From Pseudomonas syringae (GTDB taxonomy: Bacteria > Pseudomonadota > Gammaproteobacteria > Pseudomonadales > Pseudomonadaceae), in NCBI RefSeq assembly GCF_000737245.1, contig NZ_JPQU01000028.1, positions 1 to 64,000 on the forward strand: a stretch of DNA of 64,000 nucleotides, written 5' to 3'. The translations under genes and the position numbers were made by a program. Shown piece by piece: positions 28,081-37,375 of the stretch. Under the pieces are notes generated by a model. That model saw nothing but the letters and a program-made list of their open reading frames with translations. It searched no databases and had not been told where the DNA came from. The number at the start of each line of letters is the position of its first letter. The stretch's first letter is position 1.

Positions 28081-30195
28081 ATGCCCCCTCGCAAAATGGC
28101 CTCATTCGCAGGTCTCGCTTTTGGTCTTCTGACCGATGCCAGCTTCGCCGAACAATCCGCACAGACCTACGAACTCGACGCTATCACGGTCAATGCAGAC
28201 ACCGGTTATGAATCGGCAAGCGGGCCCGTCAGCGGCTATCGGGCCATCCGTTCTGCCAGTGCCACCAAGACCGACACCGCGATCAAGGACATTCCACAGG
28301 CGATCAGTGTGATCCCCGCCAGCGTATTGAACGATCTGGGCAGCCATAACGTGGAGCGTGCGCTGGAGTATGCGGGCGGTGTGTCTAAACAGAACAATTT
28401 CGGCGGCCTGACTCTTTACGAATACAGCATTCGCGGCTTCACCACTTCGGAGTTCTACAAGGACGGTTTCAGCGCCAACCGCGGCTACCCGAGCACCCCG
28501 GACGCCGCCAATGTCGAGCGCATCGAAGTGCTCAAAGGCCCCGCCGCCAGCCTCTATGGCCGGGGAGATCCGGGCGGTACGGTGAACATCGTAACCAAGA
28601 AACCTCAGGCTGACGCTTTCACCACCCTGCAAACCAGCGCTGGCAGTTGGGATCGCTACCGCACGGCACTGGACGTCAACGCCCCGCTCAACGACGAGAA
28701 GAGCTTGCTGTCACGGGTCAATCTGGCGGTCGAGGACAATCACAGTTTTCGTGACCATGTTCAAAGCAAGCGGGTCTTCGTCGCGCCGACCCTGAGCTGG
28801 CAATTGAATCCCGACACCCATTTGTCGGTGGAAACCGAGTTCGTGCGCCACAGCTCGACCTTTGATCGCGGCATCGTTGCACCCAATAACAAGTGGAGTG
28901 GCATGTCCCGCCGTACTTTCCTGGGCGAGCCGAACGACGGAGACATCGATAACGACAACAACATGATCCAGGCAGCGCTGGAACATCACTTGAATGACTT
29001 CTGGTCGCTGCGCCTGGCCAGTCATTACAAGGAAGGCGAACTATCCGGGGCGGCCTCGGAAAGTCGCGCCCTGAATGCCGATGGCCATACCGTCAACCGC
29101 CGTTATCGCGAGCGGGACACGAACTGGCATGACAGCATTACCCAACTGGAACTGCGAGGGCTGGTGGACATTGGTAGCTGGGAACATCAGCTGTTGTTCG
29201 GTACTGAATACGAGAACTACCGCAAGAACGAGCGCGTTACCAACACCGCCGGCAGCCCTTACGCCATCGACATCTACCAGCCGGTTTATGGTCAGGCAAA
29301 ACCCAATGGTCTGCGCTCCGGGACTGACTTCTTCGAGCACGTCGAAAGCCAAGCGCTGAATCTGCAAGACCAGATCATGTTCACCGATAAACTGCGGGGC
29401 ATGATCGGCGCGCGTTTCGAACACTTCGAGCAGAGCACCGACGACTTCACCCGCAACGCCACCAGTAAGCAGCGGCATGACGAGGTGACCTATCGAACCG
29501 GCCTGCTCTACCAGTTCATTCCGGAAATTGGCGTCTTTGCCAACGCGTCCACCTCTTTCAAACCGAATAACGGGCTGGACGCCGCTGGCAACAGCTTCAA
29601 GCCGGAAGAAGGCGTGGGTTATGAAGCCGGGATCAAGACTGAGCTGTTTGACGAGCGCCTGAGCGCCACCCTCGCCGCCTTCCATATCGAGAAGGAAAAC
29701 GTGTTGGCGCTGGACCCGGGCACTGATTTCAGCCGCGCCATGGGCAAGGCCCGCAGTCAGGGTTTCGACCTGCAATTCAACGGTCAGGTCACCGACGCCG
29801 TGCGGGTGATTGGCGCCTACGCCTGGATTGACGCAGAAGTGACCAAGGGTGATACGGCCATCCCCTCAGGCAGCCGCATTCTCGGCGTAGCCAAACACAG
29901 CGGCAGCCTGCTGGGGGTTTACGAGTTCCAGAACGGCGCATTCAAAGGCTCGGATCTGGGCGCGGCCTTCACTTATGTCGGCGACCGCTCTGGGGAAGCT
30001 GGCGGCAGTTTCGAGCTGCCGGCTTACCACACCGTTGACCTGCTGGCCCATTACAAAGCCAGCGAAAACATCACCGTGGGCCTGAACCTGAACAACCTGT
30101 TCGACGAGAAATATTACGAGCGTTCCTACAGCAATTACTGGGTCAACCCCGGCGAACCGCGCAACTTCACTGTCAGCCTTACCCTTAGCCTCTGA
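28081..30195 (+). CDS. TonB-dependent outer-membrane receptor (siderophore/metallophore type)
   Basis: A 704-residue outer-membrane gated channel: signal peptide to about residue 23 (ASFA-EQSA), a TonB-box-like LDAITVNAD, a plug domain (about 50-170; DIPQAISVIPASVLNDLG, VERIEVLKGPAASLYGRGDPGGTVNIVTKKP) and a 22-strand-type barrel ending LNNLFDEKYYERSYSNYWVNPGEPRNFTVSLTLSL. There is no N-terminal signalling (STN) domain. The fold is that of FpvA/FhuE-like siderophore receptors. The perfect Zur core box directly upstream and the DUF4198 partner suggest the cargo is a zinc (or cobalt/nickel) chelate rather than Fe-siderophore; that is inferred. Confidence 0.92.
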   Translation: MPPRKMASFAGLAFGLLTDASFAEQSAQTYELDAITVNADTGYESASGPVSGYRAIRSASATKTDTAIKDIPQAISVIPASVLNDLGSHNVERALEYAGGVSKQNNFGGLTLYEYSIRGFTTSEFYKDGFSANRGYPSTPDAANVERIEVLKGPAASLYGRGDPGGTVNIVTKKPQADAFTTLQTSAGSWDRYRTALDVNAPLNDEKSLLSRVNLAVEDNHSFRDHVQSKRVFVAPTLSWQLNPDTHLSVETEFVRHSSTFDRGIVAPNNKWSGMSRRTFLGEPNDGDIDNDNNMIQAALEHHLNDFWSLRLASHYKEGELSGAASESRALNADGHTVNRRYRERDTNWHDSITQLELRGLVDIGSWEHQLLFGTEYENYRKNERVTNTAGSPYAIDIYQPVYGQAKPNGLRSGTDFFEHVESQALNLQDQIMFTDKLRGMIGARFEHFEQSTDDFTRNATSKQRHDEVTYRTGLLYQFIPEIGVFANASTSFKPNNGLDAAGNSFKPEEGVGYEAGIKTELFDERLSATLAAFHIEKENVLALDPGTDFSRAMGKARSQGFDLQFNGQVTDAVRVIGAYAWIDAEVTKGDTAIPSGSRILGVAKHSGSLLGVYEFQNGAFKGSDLGAAFTYVGDRSGEAGGSFELPAYHTVDLLAHYKASENITVGLNLNNLFDEKYYERSYSNYWVNPGEPRNFTVSLTLSL

Positions 30196-30211
30196 TCAAC
30201 AAGGACTTACC

Positions 30212-30934
30212 ATGCACTTTGCAAAAACCATTCTGGCTCTAAGCCTGCTCGGCACCCTCCACCAGGCCAGCGCCCATGGCCTGTGGACTGAAGAACGTCG
30301 CGGCAACATCGAGGTGGTCTATGGCCACGGCGCGGAAGACAGCAAGTTCAAGGCAGAAAAAGTCAGCGGCGCCTGGGCCTATGACCGGGGTGGCAAGATG
30401 ATCCCGGTGACCGTTGAACGCCTGAGCGACCATGCCCGGCTGGTGCCTTTGAGCAAGCCAGCGGTGATGGCAGTAGCACTGAACAACGGCATGTGGTCGC
30501 AGACCGCTGACAAGAAATGGACCAACGAAGGCCGCAGCAAGGTTCCCGGTGCCGTCACCGCGCTGCAGACGTTCAAATACAGCCTGGCGATCTATGAGCC
30601 AGGTGTGAAATTGCCCAATCTAAAAGGTTTGAAACTGGTGATTGTGCCGCAAGCCGATCCGTTGAGCGTCGGGCCGGGCAAACCGTTGCCGGTGAAGGTG
30701 CTGATGGATGGCAAACCGTTGGCGGGAATCAAGTTGATTGGCGACTACCGCAGTCAACCAGACGAGGTTAGCGCGACCACTGACGCTGAAGGCCGGGCCA
30801 CTGTAGTGGTGCGCAACGAAGGCTTGAACATTATTGCTGCCGAGACTGTTGTGAAAGTCAGCGGCAACCCGGACATCGACGAGCAAGGGCTGTTTACTTC
30901 GCTGACATTCCTGGGTGAAGCGCATCACGAGTAA
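30212..30934 (+). CDS. DUF4198-family periplasmic protein
   Basis: A 240-residue exported protein, 16 bases after the receptor gene and certainly in its operon. The signal peptide ends LHQASA, so the mature protein would begin with histidine (HGLWTEERRGNIEVVYGHGAEDSKF). DUF4198 proteins are associated with nickel/cobalt and other metal uptake, often with an exposed N-terminal His suited to metal binding. The C-terminal half resembles an Ig-like domain (PVKVLMDGKPLAGIKLIGDYR, TDAEGRATVVVRNEGLNIIAAE) and ends in HH-E. Likely role: metal capture or hand-over behind the TonB receptor, inferred from context and composition. Confidence 0.85.
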   Translation: MHFAKTILALSLLGTLHQASAHGLWTEERRGNIEVVYGHGAEDSKFKAEKVSGAWAYDRGGKMIPVTVERLSDHARLVPLSKPAVMAVALNNGMWSQTADKKWTNEGRSKVPGAVTALQTFKYSLAIYEPGVKLPNLKGLKLVIVPQADPLSVGPGKPLPVKVLMDGKPLAGIKLIGDYRSQPDEVSATTDAEGRATVVVRNEGLNIIAAETVVKVSGNPDIDEQGLFTSLTFLGEAHHE

Positions 30935-30940
30935 CAAGCG

Positions 30941-30973
30941 AAAAACCGGCCTCCCTGTGAAAGCGGAGGCCGG
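30941..30973 (-). terminator. Candidate terminator between convergent genes
   Basis: CCGGCCTCC (30946-30954) pairs with GGAGGCCGG (30965-30973). On the minus strand the stem is followed by TTTTT, so it would best stop leftward transcription, though it may also act on the DUF4198 side. Confidence 0.55.
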
Positions 30974-30986
30974 CTCTGTCTACATT

Positions 30987-31077
30987 TGTGGGAGCGGTGC
31001 TTGCCCGCGATGAACGATAACTCGGTCTGTCTGCCAGACCGAGGTGCCTGCATCGCGGGCAAGCACCGCTCCCACAG
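30987..31077. repeat. REP-type inverted repeat with nested stem
   Basis: TGTGGGAGCGGTGCTTGCCC and its complement form the outer stem. The inside holds a second stem, CTCGGTCTG with CAGACCGAG. Confidence 0.83.
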
Positions 31078-31104
31078 GACCCCGCGTCTATTCCTTGCCA
31101 CTGG

Positions 31105-32277
31105 TTAGAAATACTTCAACCAGGCAATATCCTTGCGCCGCGCTTTGAAACTGGCGAAAGCCTTGACTGCCGGGAACAGACCGACGGCCAGTAGCGCCGA
31201 ACAGAGCCACACGGCACCCACCGAATCGAAGCCGAAATAATCCCCCTTGTTTGCACCCCAGATCGCAGTGGCAATCAGGTACAGAATTTTCAGTACGTAC
31301 AAATGCAGCAAGTAGAAAAACATCGGCGCCGCCCCGAATACCAATAGCGGTTTGAGCCAGCCCCGCCCTGCCGCCCGCTCGAACCAGACCAGCAACAGCA
31401 GGCCGATGCCGAGTGTCAGGCACACGAACATCAGCGACGGCGGATACTTGGTGATGTTGAAAAAGCTCATCACGGTTTGCACCGCGGTTTCGCCAGATGC
31501 CCAGGGCTTCTCGCCATAGCCATTGAGCAGCCGCAAGCTGAAGAACAAGCCCAGAAGCCCCAGACCGGAGGCAATCAGACGGTTCTGACGCTTGCGCGCA
31601 TCAGCACCCGACGCAAACCAGGGACCCGCCGCATAGCCCAGCGCGATCACACCAATCCATGGCAACACCGGGTAAGACGTGCGCAAACGCAGCCCTTCCC
31701 ACGGCATCAGCCAGCTGCGGTCATGCAGGATGGCCCAGGGTACGTACATGGCCGAATCCTTGGCAAAGTGCACACCATCAAGCAGGTTGTGCCCGGCAAT
31801 GATCACCACGCCCAGGCCCACCAGCGCAGGTCTGGGCAGCTTCACCAGAATCGCCAGCGCCACCATGCTCAAACCAATCGCCCAGATCACCTGCAGATAG
31901 ACCGAGGTCGCCGGAAACTGGAAGGTCCAGGCGAAATTGACCAGGGTGAATTCAAGGACGATCAGGAACAAGCCACGCTTGAACAGAAAGCCCGACACCT
32001 CGCCTTTGCCATAGCGCTCGCCATAGAGAAAGGCTGAGAGACCGGTGAGAAAGATGAATAGCGGCGCACACAAATGCGCCAGGGTCCGGCTCAGAAACAG
32101 GTCTGGCGGCGTGGTGGCGACGTCCATGGGGTCCGAGACCTGTAAATGCAGCAGGAAGGTTTCGCGAACATGATCAAGCAGCATGAAAAGAATGATCAGG
32201 CCGCGCAACGCGTCGATCGATTGCAATCGCGTGGAAGCCAGCGGCTTCAGAAGTTGGGTCGTCATCGAGAAACTCAT
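31105..32277 (-). CDS. DUF1624/YeiB-type multispanning membrane protein
   Basis: A 390-residue inner-membrane protein with about ten hydrophobic spans, of the DUF1624 family related to heparan-alpha-glucosaminide acetyltransferase and acyltransferase-3 proteins. The opening RLQSIDALRGLIILFMLLDHVRETFL with its conserved DALRG and DHVR is diagnostic. The biochemical activity is unknown; acyl transfer across the membrane is a family-level guess. The start is uncertain: MSFSMTTQ at 32277 or MTTQ at 32265, the frame extending to 32352. A Zur-like box lies about 75 bases upstream, and the gene converges on the Zur-box receptor operon. Confidence 0.8.
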   Translation of the reverse strand: MSFSMTTQLLKPLASTRLQSIDALRGLIILFMLLDHVRETFLLHLQVSDPMDVATTPPDLFLSRTLAHLCAPLFIFLTGLSAFLYGERYGKGEVSGFLFKRGLFLIVLEFTLVNFAWTFQFPATSVYLQVIWAIGLSMVALAILVKLPRPALVGLGVVIIAGHNLLDGVHFAKDSAMYVPWAILHDRSWLMPWEGLRLRTSYPVLPWIGVIALGYAAGPWFASGADARKRQNRLIASGLGLLGLFFSLRLLNGYGEKPWASGETAVQTVMSFFNITKYPPSLMFVCLTLGIGLLLLVWFERAAGRGWLKPLLVFGAAPMFFYLLHLYVLKILYLIATAIWGANKGDYFGFDSVGAVWLCSALLAVGLFPAVKAFASFKARRKDIAWLKYF

Positions 32278-32354
32278 GGTGAGGGATTGGTGCAGAAACG
32301 GCTGGTATGAATAGAACGAAGCACTGCGAGTGATCTTAAGAAATACGCGCAAAT

Positions 32355-32367
32355 GTTATGTTATACC
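32355..32367 (-). promoter_or_regulatory. Zur-like box before the DUF1624 gene
   Basis: GTTATGTTATACC matches the Zur core GTTATA-N-TATAAC at 10 of 12 defined positions, and the flanking AAAT on the left also fits the extended motif. It is weaker than the site before the TonB receptor but in a promoter position. Confidence 0.45.
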
Positions 32368-32432
32368 AAATCAAACAGCAACCCGCCGAGCATGCACGTT
32401 TGCGATGCCAACCCCAGACGCCCCTCCCCCTT

Positions 32433-32515
32433 TGTGCGAGCGAATTGATTCGCGAAAGCGGTGTGTCAGACCTTGGTATTTTTCAGGTCCCGTTTCGCGA
32501 CTGAATTCGCCCACA
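32433..32515. repeat. Degenerate REP-type inverted repeat
   Basis: TGTGCGAGCGAATTGATTCG pairs imperfectly with CGCGACTGAATTCGCCCACA; both arms have lost bases relative to the copy at 20838. It lies just downstream of the IclR gene. Confidence 0.65.
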
Positions 32516-32523
32516 GTGAGAAA

Positions 32524-33279
32524 TCATTCACGCCCCCGCAACCCGCTCGTCAATTCATCCCGACACTTGAGCAAGGCTGTTTCGATGCTGTCCCTGGCCT
32601 CAGCGATGCGCCAGGCTGGACCCGCGACGTCGATGGAGTAAAAGCCCTGCGGGGTCTGCAGACTCACCGCTACTGAGGCCACACCCGGAGTGTGTTCTTC
32701 ATTGCCGAAGGCGATGCCCGTCTGCCTGATCTCTTCGAGCTGCTCAAGCAACCGGGGCAAGGTCAAGGTATTGGGGGTCAGCGCCTTGATTTTCCGGCCG
32801 ATCAGCTTGATTACCGCCTCGTTGTCCATCCGGGCCAGCAGCGCTTTGCCGCCGCCAATGCCATAGATATTCAGAAAGCCCCCGGGGCCGGAAGATACCC
32901 GTAGCGCGTGGCTGGAAATCACCGTGTGCAGGATCAGCAATTCGGCACCTGCCGCACTGGCGAGCACAACGGTTTCGCCAGTTTCGGCTCCCAGGCTTTC
33001 CAGATACGGCCGCGCCTTCTGCACGATGTCCACATGACTACGTGACGCCAGCCGCATCAAGGCCGGGCCCAGGCATATCCCGCCACGACCATGAACTTCC
33101 AGCAGTTCTTCAAGGGCCAACGCGTCGACCAGACGCTGCACTGTGGAACGCGGCAAACCGCAGCGCTTGGCAATTTCCCCCAGGCTCAAACCCGCCGGCT
33201 CGCCTTCAAGGCTACGCAGGATAGCCGCAGCCCTTGAAATCACCTGAACGCCACCGCGATCCGAATCTGTAGCTGTCAT
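32524..33279 (-). CDS. IclR-family transcriptional regulator
   Basis: A 251-residue IclR regulator: winged HTH at about residues 12-75 (VISRAAAILRSLEGEPAGLSLGEIAKRCGLPRSTVQRLVDAL) and a GAF-like effector domain (GVASVAVSLQTPQGFYSIDVAGPAWR). It is divergent from the three-gene efflux system and most likely represses or activates it. The effector is unknown; IclR proteins commonly sense aromatic or small organic acids, and the pump may export such a compound. Confidence 0.9.
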   Translation of the reverse strand: MTATDSDRGGVQVISRAAAILRSLEGEPAGLSLGEIAKRCGLPRSTVQRLVDALALEELLEVHGRGGICLGPALMRLASRSHVDIVQKARPYLESLGAETGETVVLASAAGAELLILHTVISSHALRVSSGPGGFLNIYGIGGGKALLARMDNEAVIKLIGRKIKALTPNTLTLPRLLEQLEEIRQTGIAFGNEEHTPGVASVAVSLQTPQGFYSIDVAGPAWRIAEARDSIETALLKCRDELTSGLRGRE

Positions 33280-33287
33280 GACACACC

Positions 33288-33316
33288 TTGATATATGTAT
33301 TACTGATTGATACAGT
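33288..33316 (+). promoter_or_regulatory. Candidate promoter/IclR site for the efflux operon
   Basis: TTGATA at 33288-33293 and TACAGT at 33311-33316 are spaced 17 bases, a plausible sigma-70 promoter. A second TTGATA at 33307 makes a direct repeat with 19-base period that the divergent IclR regulator might use. Confidence 0.4.
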
Positions 33317-33364
33317 GTACCGCCTAATAGGCCGTACCTGAACTGCCGTAACAGGATTTTTCAC

Positions 33365-34894
33365 GTGTCATCCCTTCCCTCGCCGCCCGCCCCCGCTCCC
33401 TTCACCTCCCGCCTGGCACTAGGCCTGATTGGCGTGCTGATTGCGGCGCTGACTTCCGGCATCAATGATCGGGTCACGGACATCACCCTGGCAGACATTC
33501 TGGGCGTGTATGGCCTGGAGCATGATCAGGGCACCTGGATCAGTTCTGTGTATGCCGCTGCGGAAGTGTCGGCAATGCTGGTGGCGCCATGGTTCGCGGT
33601 GACTTTTTCCCTGCGCCGTTTCGCCATCGTCGCGACCTTCGCCTTTACCTTGTTTGGCGCAATTATCCCGTTCGCCCCCAACGTGGAAAGCCTGATCACG
33701 CTTCGTGTGCTGCAAGGCCTGGCAGGTGGTGCGTTACCGCCATTGCTGATGACGGCGGCGCTACGTTTCTTGCCCTGGCACATCAAGCTGTATGGCTTGT
33801 CGGCCTACGCGCTGACTGCCACGTTCGGCCCGAATCTGGCGATGCCCCTGGCCGCACTCTGGACAGAAGGCGTCGACTGGCGAATGGTGTTCTGGCAGAT
33901 CATCCCGTCGGGTCTGATCGCTGCCGCACTCATCGCCTATGGACTGCCGCAGGATCCCTTGCGCCTGGAACGTTTCAAGCAGGCAGACTGGCGCGGTGCC
34001 TTGCTGGGGGTCAGCGGCGTCACCATGCTGGTGATCGCCCTCACCCAGGGTGAGCGCATGGACTGGCTGAATTCACCGCTGATTACGTTTCTGCTGTTGG
34101 GTGCCGCCTTGTGTATCCCGGCATTCCTGATCAACGAATGGTTTCACCCGTTGCCGTTGTTCAAACTGCAACTGCTCAAAAGACGCAACTTCAGTTATGG
34201 CCTGATCACCCTGTGCTTGTTCATGTTTGTGGGCCTGGCAGGCAGCGCGATACCGGCAGGATACCTGACCAACATCCAGGGCTATCGCCCGCTGCAAACC
34301 ATGCCCACCGCATTGATCATTGCCTTGCCGCAATTGCTGATCGCGCCGCTGGTGGCCCTGCTGATCAACCGCAACTGGGTCGACTCACGCTACGTGATCG
34401 CCTTCGGCCTGGGCCTGTTGACCCTCGCCTGCCTCGGTGGTTCGTTGATCACCAGTGAATGGATCCGCGACGACTTTTACCTGCTGCAACTGCTGCATAC
34501 CTTCGGCCAACCCATGGTGGTCGTGCCGCTGTTGATGAATGCGACCGGCGTCATTCAGCCGCTGGAAGGCCTCTTCGCCTCGTCCATGGTCAACACCCTG
34601 CGCGGTCTGTTCTCGGTGATTGCCGGGGCGGCGCTGGAAAACTTTGTCACCCATCGTGAGCGCTTTCATTCCAACGTGTTGCTCGACGGGGTTGGCTCAA
34701 GGCTGCAAGGGCTGGACCCGCTACACACCGCGCAGGGCACGGCCGCTCTGGCCCATCAGGTCAAAGAACAAGCCTATGTATTGAGTTACAGCGACGCGTT
34801 CCTGGCGTTGCTGGTCGTCATCGCCGTTTTGCTGGTCATCCTCGTGACCCTGCCCAAGCGCGCCTATCCACCGCAACTTCCGGTACCGTCATGA
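33365..34894 (+). CDS. DHA2-family MFS efflux transporter (EmrB-like)
   Basis: A 509-residue inner-membrane drug/acid:proton antiporter with about 14 hydrophobic spans, of the EmrB/QacA type. The segment ITLRVLQGLAGGALPPLLMTAALRFLP is the family's motif region after TM4. It starts with GTG at 33365, with CAGGA upstream. Its stop overlaps the start of the membrane-fusion gene by four bases (ATGA). With the next two genes it forms a complete tripartite pump. Substrate unknown. Confidence 0.92.
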   Translation: MSSLPSPPAPAPFTSRLALGLIGVLIAALTSGINDRVTDITLADILGVYGLEHDQGTWISSVYAAAEVSAMLVAPWFAVTFSLRRFAIVATFAFTLFGAIIPFAPNVESLITLRVLQGLAGGALPPLLMTAALRFLPWHIKLYGLSAYALTATFGPNLAMPLAALWTEGVDWRMVFWQIIPSGLIAAALIAYGLPQDPLRLERFKQADWRGALLGVSGVTMLVIALTQGERMDWLNSPLITFLLLGAALCIPAFLINEWFHPLPLFKLQLLKRRNFSYGLITLCLFMFVGLAGSAIPAGYLTNIQGYRPLQTMPTALIIALPQLLIAPLVALLINRNWVDSRYVIAFGLGLLTLACLGGSLITSEWIRDDFYLLQLLHTFGQPMVVVPLLMNATGVIQPLEGLFASSMVNTLRGLFSVIAGAALENFVTHRERFHSNVLLDGVGSRLQGLDPLHTAQGTAALAHQVKEQAYVLSYSDAFLALLVVIAVLLVILVTLPKRAYPPQLPVPS

Positions 34895-35964
34895 AACAGC
34901 ATAGAACCGCCCTCTCTCTGGCTGGCATCGCCATCGTTGTCTGCGCCGTTTACATCGGCTACCGCCTGATCAGTGGCGGCAGCGTGCAACAGACCGACGA
35001 CGCCTACATTCGGGCCGATTCGGTACTGGTGTCATCGCGGCTGTCCGGGCAAGTGATCAAGGTTGCGGTGGAGGACAACCAACGGGTCAAGGCCGGTGAT
35101 CTGCTGGCGGAAATCGACAGCGCCGACTTTCAGGTAGCACGCCTGTCGGCCAAGGCCAACGTCGAAGCCGCGTCGGCGCAGATCCAGAACCTGCAAGCCA
35201 GCATCCAACGTCAGGCAGCGGTGATTGACCAGGCGTCGGCCGTCACCCGCGCCACTGCAGCCTCCTTGAAATTTGCCCAGGAAAACGCCAGGCGTTATCT
35301 GAACCTGTCCAATGCTGGAGCCGGTACCCAACAGGAACGGCAGAAAACTGATGCCGAATTGCTGGGCTGGCAAGCCGCCCGAGACCGCGACGAAGCGTCC
35401 CGGGTCGCTGCGTCGAAAAGCCTCGACGTGTTCAAAGCGCAACTGGAAGTTGCCAAGGCCGCACTGGCCAAGGACCAAGCCGCGCTGCAACAGACCGAGC
35501 TGAATATTTCCTATACCCGTATCACCGCGCCTCAGGACGGTATGGTCGGCCAGCGCTCGGTGCGGGTCGGCGCTTATGTGTCGCAAGGTCAGGCGTTGAT
35601 GGCGGTGGTGCCGTTGCAGGAGGCCTTCGTGGTCGCCAATTTCCGTGAGACTCAATTGGCGAAAATGCATCGTCAGCAGAAAGTCGAACTTAGCGTCGAC
35701 AGCTTTCCCGACCACAGTTTCAGCGGCTATATCGACAGCATCGCCCCGGCCACCGGTGTGTCGTTCTCGCCCATTGCCCCGGATAACGCCACCGGCAACT
35801 TCACCAAAGTGACCCAGCGCATCCCGGTCAAGATTCGCTTCGACGCCGATCAGCCGGATCTGGACAAGCTGCGCATTGGCATGTCGGTGGTGGCACGGAT
35901 CGACACTGCCCAGACTCAGGGGCAGCAATCACAAGTGCAACAGTCACAGGCAAAGGCGCATTGA
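34891..35964 (+). CDS. HlyD/EmrA-type membrane fusion protein
   Basis: A 357-residue periplasmic adaptor anchored by one N-terminal span (residues about 8-27; ALSLAGIAIVVCAVYIGYRL). The biotinyl-lipoyl half-motifs flank a long coiled-coil hairpin (about 70-200): LSGQVIKVAVEDNQRVKAGDLLAEID and ITAPQDGMVGQRSVRVGAYVSQGQALMAVVP. It links the MFS pump to the NodT-type outer-membrane channel encoded two bases downstream. Confidence 0.93.
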   Translation: MKQHRTALSLAGIAIVVCAVYIGYRLISGGSVQQTDDAYIRADSVLVSSRLSGQVIKVAVEDNQRVKAGDLLAEIDSADFQVARLSAKANVEAASAQIQNLQASIQRQAAVIDQASAVTRATAASLKFAQENARRYLNLSNAGAGTQQERQKTDAELLGWQAARDRDEASRVAASKSLDVFKAQLEVAKAALAKDQAALQQTELNISYTRITAPQDGMVGQRSVRVGAYVSQGQALMAVVPLQEAFVVANFRETQLAKMHRQQKVELSVDSFPDHSFSGYIDSIAPATGVSFSPIAPDNATGNFTKVTQRIPVKIRFDADQPDLDKLRIGMSVVARIDTAQTQGQQSQVQQSQAKAH

Positions 35965-35965
35965 G

Positions 35966-37375
35966 ATGAAATATTGTCTGTTGTTCGCCGCAATGCTCAG
36001 CCTGGGTGCCTGCTCGGTCGGCCCCGACTTTCAGCGACCGCAGGCGCAGCTGCCGCAAACCTGGCAGACCTCGCCACATGCGGGCAGCGCACCGGGTAGC
36101 CCGGCCGACAGCCAATGGTGGCAGCAGTTGGGCGATCCGCAGTTGACCGATCTGGTAGAGCGCGCCGCCAAGGCCAACCTCGACGTGCGGGCGGCCAGTA
36201 ACCGCCTGGAACAAAGCCGGGTAATGCGTCAGGTCACCGGCAGCCAGCAGTTGCCCGGCGTCGCGGGCAACGGCAGTTATCGCCGGGCCCGCAACAGCGC
36301 CGAGGGTCTGAACGATCCATCCGGCGAGTCCGGCCAGGCGCCTTTCGAGCTGTGGAGCGGCACTCTGGACGCCAGTTGGGAAATCGATCTCTGGGGCCAC
36401 GTGGCGCGTAACGTCGAAGCCGCCGATGCACAAATCCAGCTGACCCAGGCGCAGCACGATGGCGTGCTGCTGAGCATCGCCGCAGAAACCGCCACTGACT
36501 ACATTCGCTTGCGGGGAGTTCAGGCCAAGCTTGGCGTAGCGCGGCAGAACCTTGAAATCGCCCGGCAGAGCCGCCAGTTGACCCAGACGCGTTTCGAAAA
36601 TGGCGTGACCACGAATCTCGACACCTCCAACGCTGCGGCCCAGGTGGCGAGCATCGAGGCCGTGCTTCCCGAACTGAGCGCCGAGCAGGATCGACTGATC
36701 AATGCCCTGAGCTACTTGCTCGCCGCACCGCCCCAGGCATTGAACGCTGAGCTGATTGAACCCAAAAGCATCCCTCATCCAGCACCGGATGTACCCTTGG
36801 GTGTGCCGTCGGAACTGGCGCAACGCCGTCCCGATATTCAGCAAAGTGAAGCGGCGCTGCATCAGGCGACGGCAGAAATCGGCGTTGCCCAGGCTGACTT
36901 TTATCCCCGAATCAGCCTCGGAGCCAGCTTTGGTACTCAGGCAAAGGACGGTGCGGATGTGGGCAGCTGGAGCTCACGGCAATGGTCGTACGGGCCAAGC
37001 CTGTATTTGCCGATTTTTCAAGGTGGACGTCTGACCGGCACGCTGGAATTGCGCAAAAAGCAGCAACAGCAAGCAGCCCTGAGCTACCAGCGCGTGGTGC
37101 TTGGTGCCTGGCATGAAGTGGATAACGCCATGACGGACTATGCCGCGCAGAAACAACGGCACAGCGCGCTGATGGAAGCTGTCAGCCAGAACAACATCGC
37201 CTTGAGCACCGCCAGGGATCGCTACACCCAGGGCGCTGCAGACTTCATCAACGTGCTGGGTGTGCAACGTGCCTTGCTAGAGACTCAGAGTGCTCTGGTG
37301 GACAGCGCGACGGCGGCGGCGATTGATCGGGTTCGGTTGTATCGGGCGTTGGGCGGGGGTTGGCCGAAGGGCTGA
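35966..37375 (+). CDS. NodT-family outer-membrane efflux lipoprotein
   Basis: A 469-residue TolC-like channel. The lipobox LGAC gives lipidated Cys16 after a short signal peptide (MKYCLLFAAMLSLGAC), followed by the typical SVGPDFQRPQ. Two outer-membrane-efflux repeats are seen (about 50-250 and 260-460; the second includes VPSELAQRRPDIQQSEAALHQATAEIGVAQADFYPRISL). It completes the pump and is controlled with the MFS and HlyD genes. Confidence 0.94.
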   Translation: MKYCLLFAAMLSLGACSVGPDFQRPQAQLPQTWQTSPHAGSAPGSPADSQWWQQLGDPQLTDLVERAAKANLDVRAASNRLEQSRVMRQVTGSQQLPGVAGNGSYRRARNSAEGLNDPSGESGQAPFELWSGTLDASWEIDLWGHVARNVEAADAQIQLTQAQHDGVLLSIAAETATDYIRLRGVQAKLGVARQNLEIARQSRQLTQTRFENGVTTNLDTSNAAAQVASIEAVLPELSAEQDRLINALSYLLAAPPQALNAELIEPKSIPHPAPDVPLGVPSELAQRRPDIQQSEAALHQATAEIGVAQADFYPRISLGASFGTQAKDGADVGSWSSRQWSYGPSLYLPIFQGGRLTGTLELRKKQQQQAALSYQRVVLGAWHEVDNAMTDYAAQKQRHSALMEAVSQNNIALSTARDRYTQGAADFINVLGVQRALLETQSALVDSATAAAIDRVRLYRALGGGWPKG

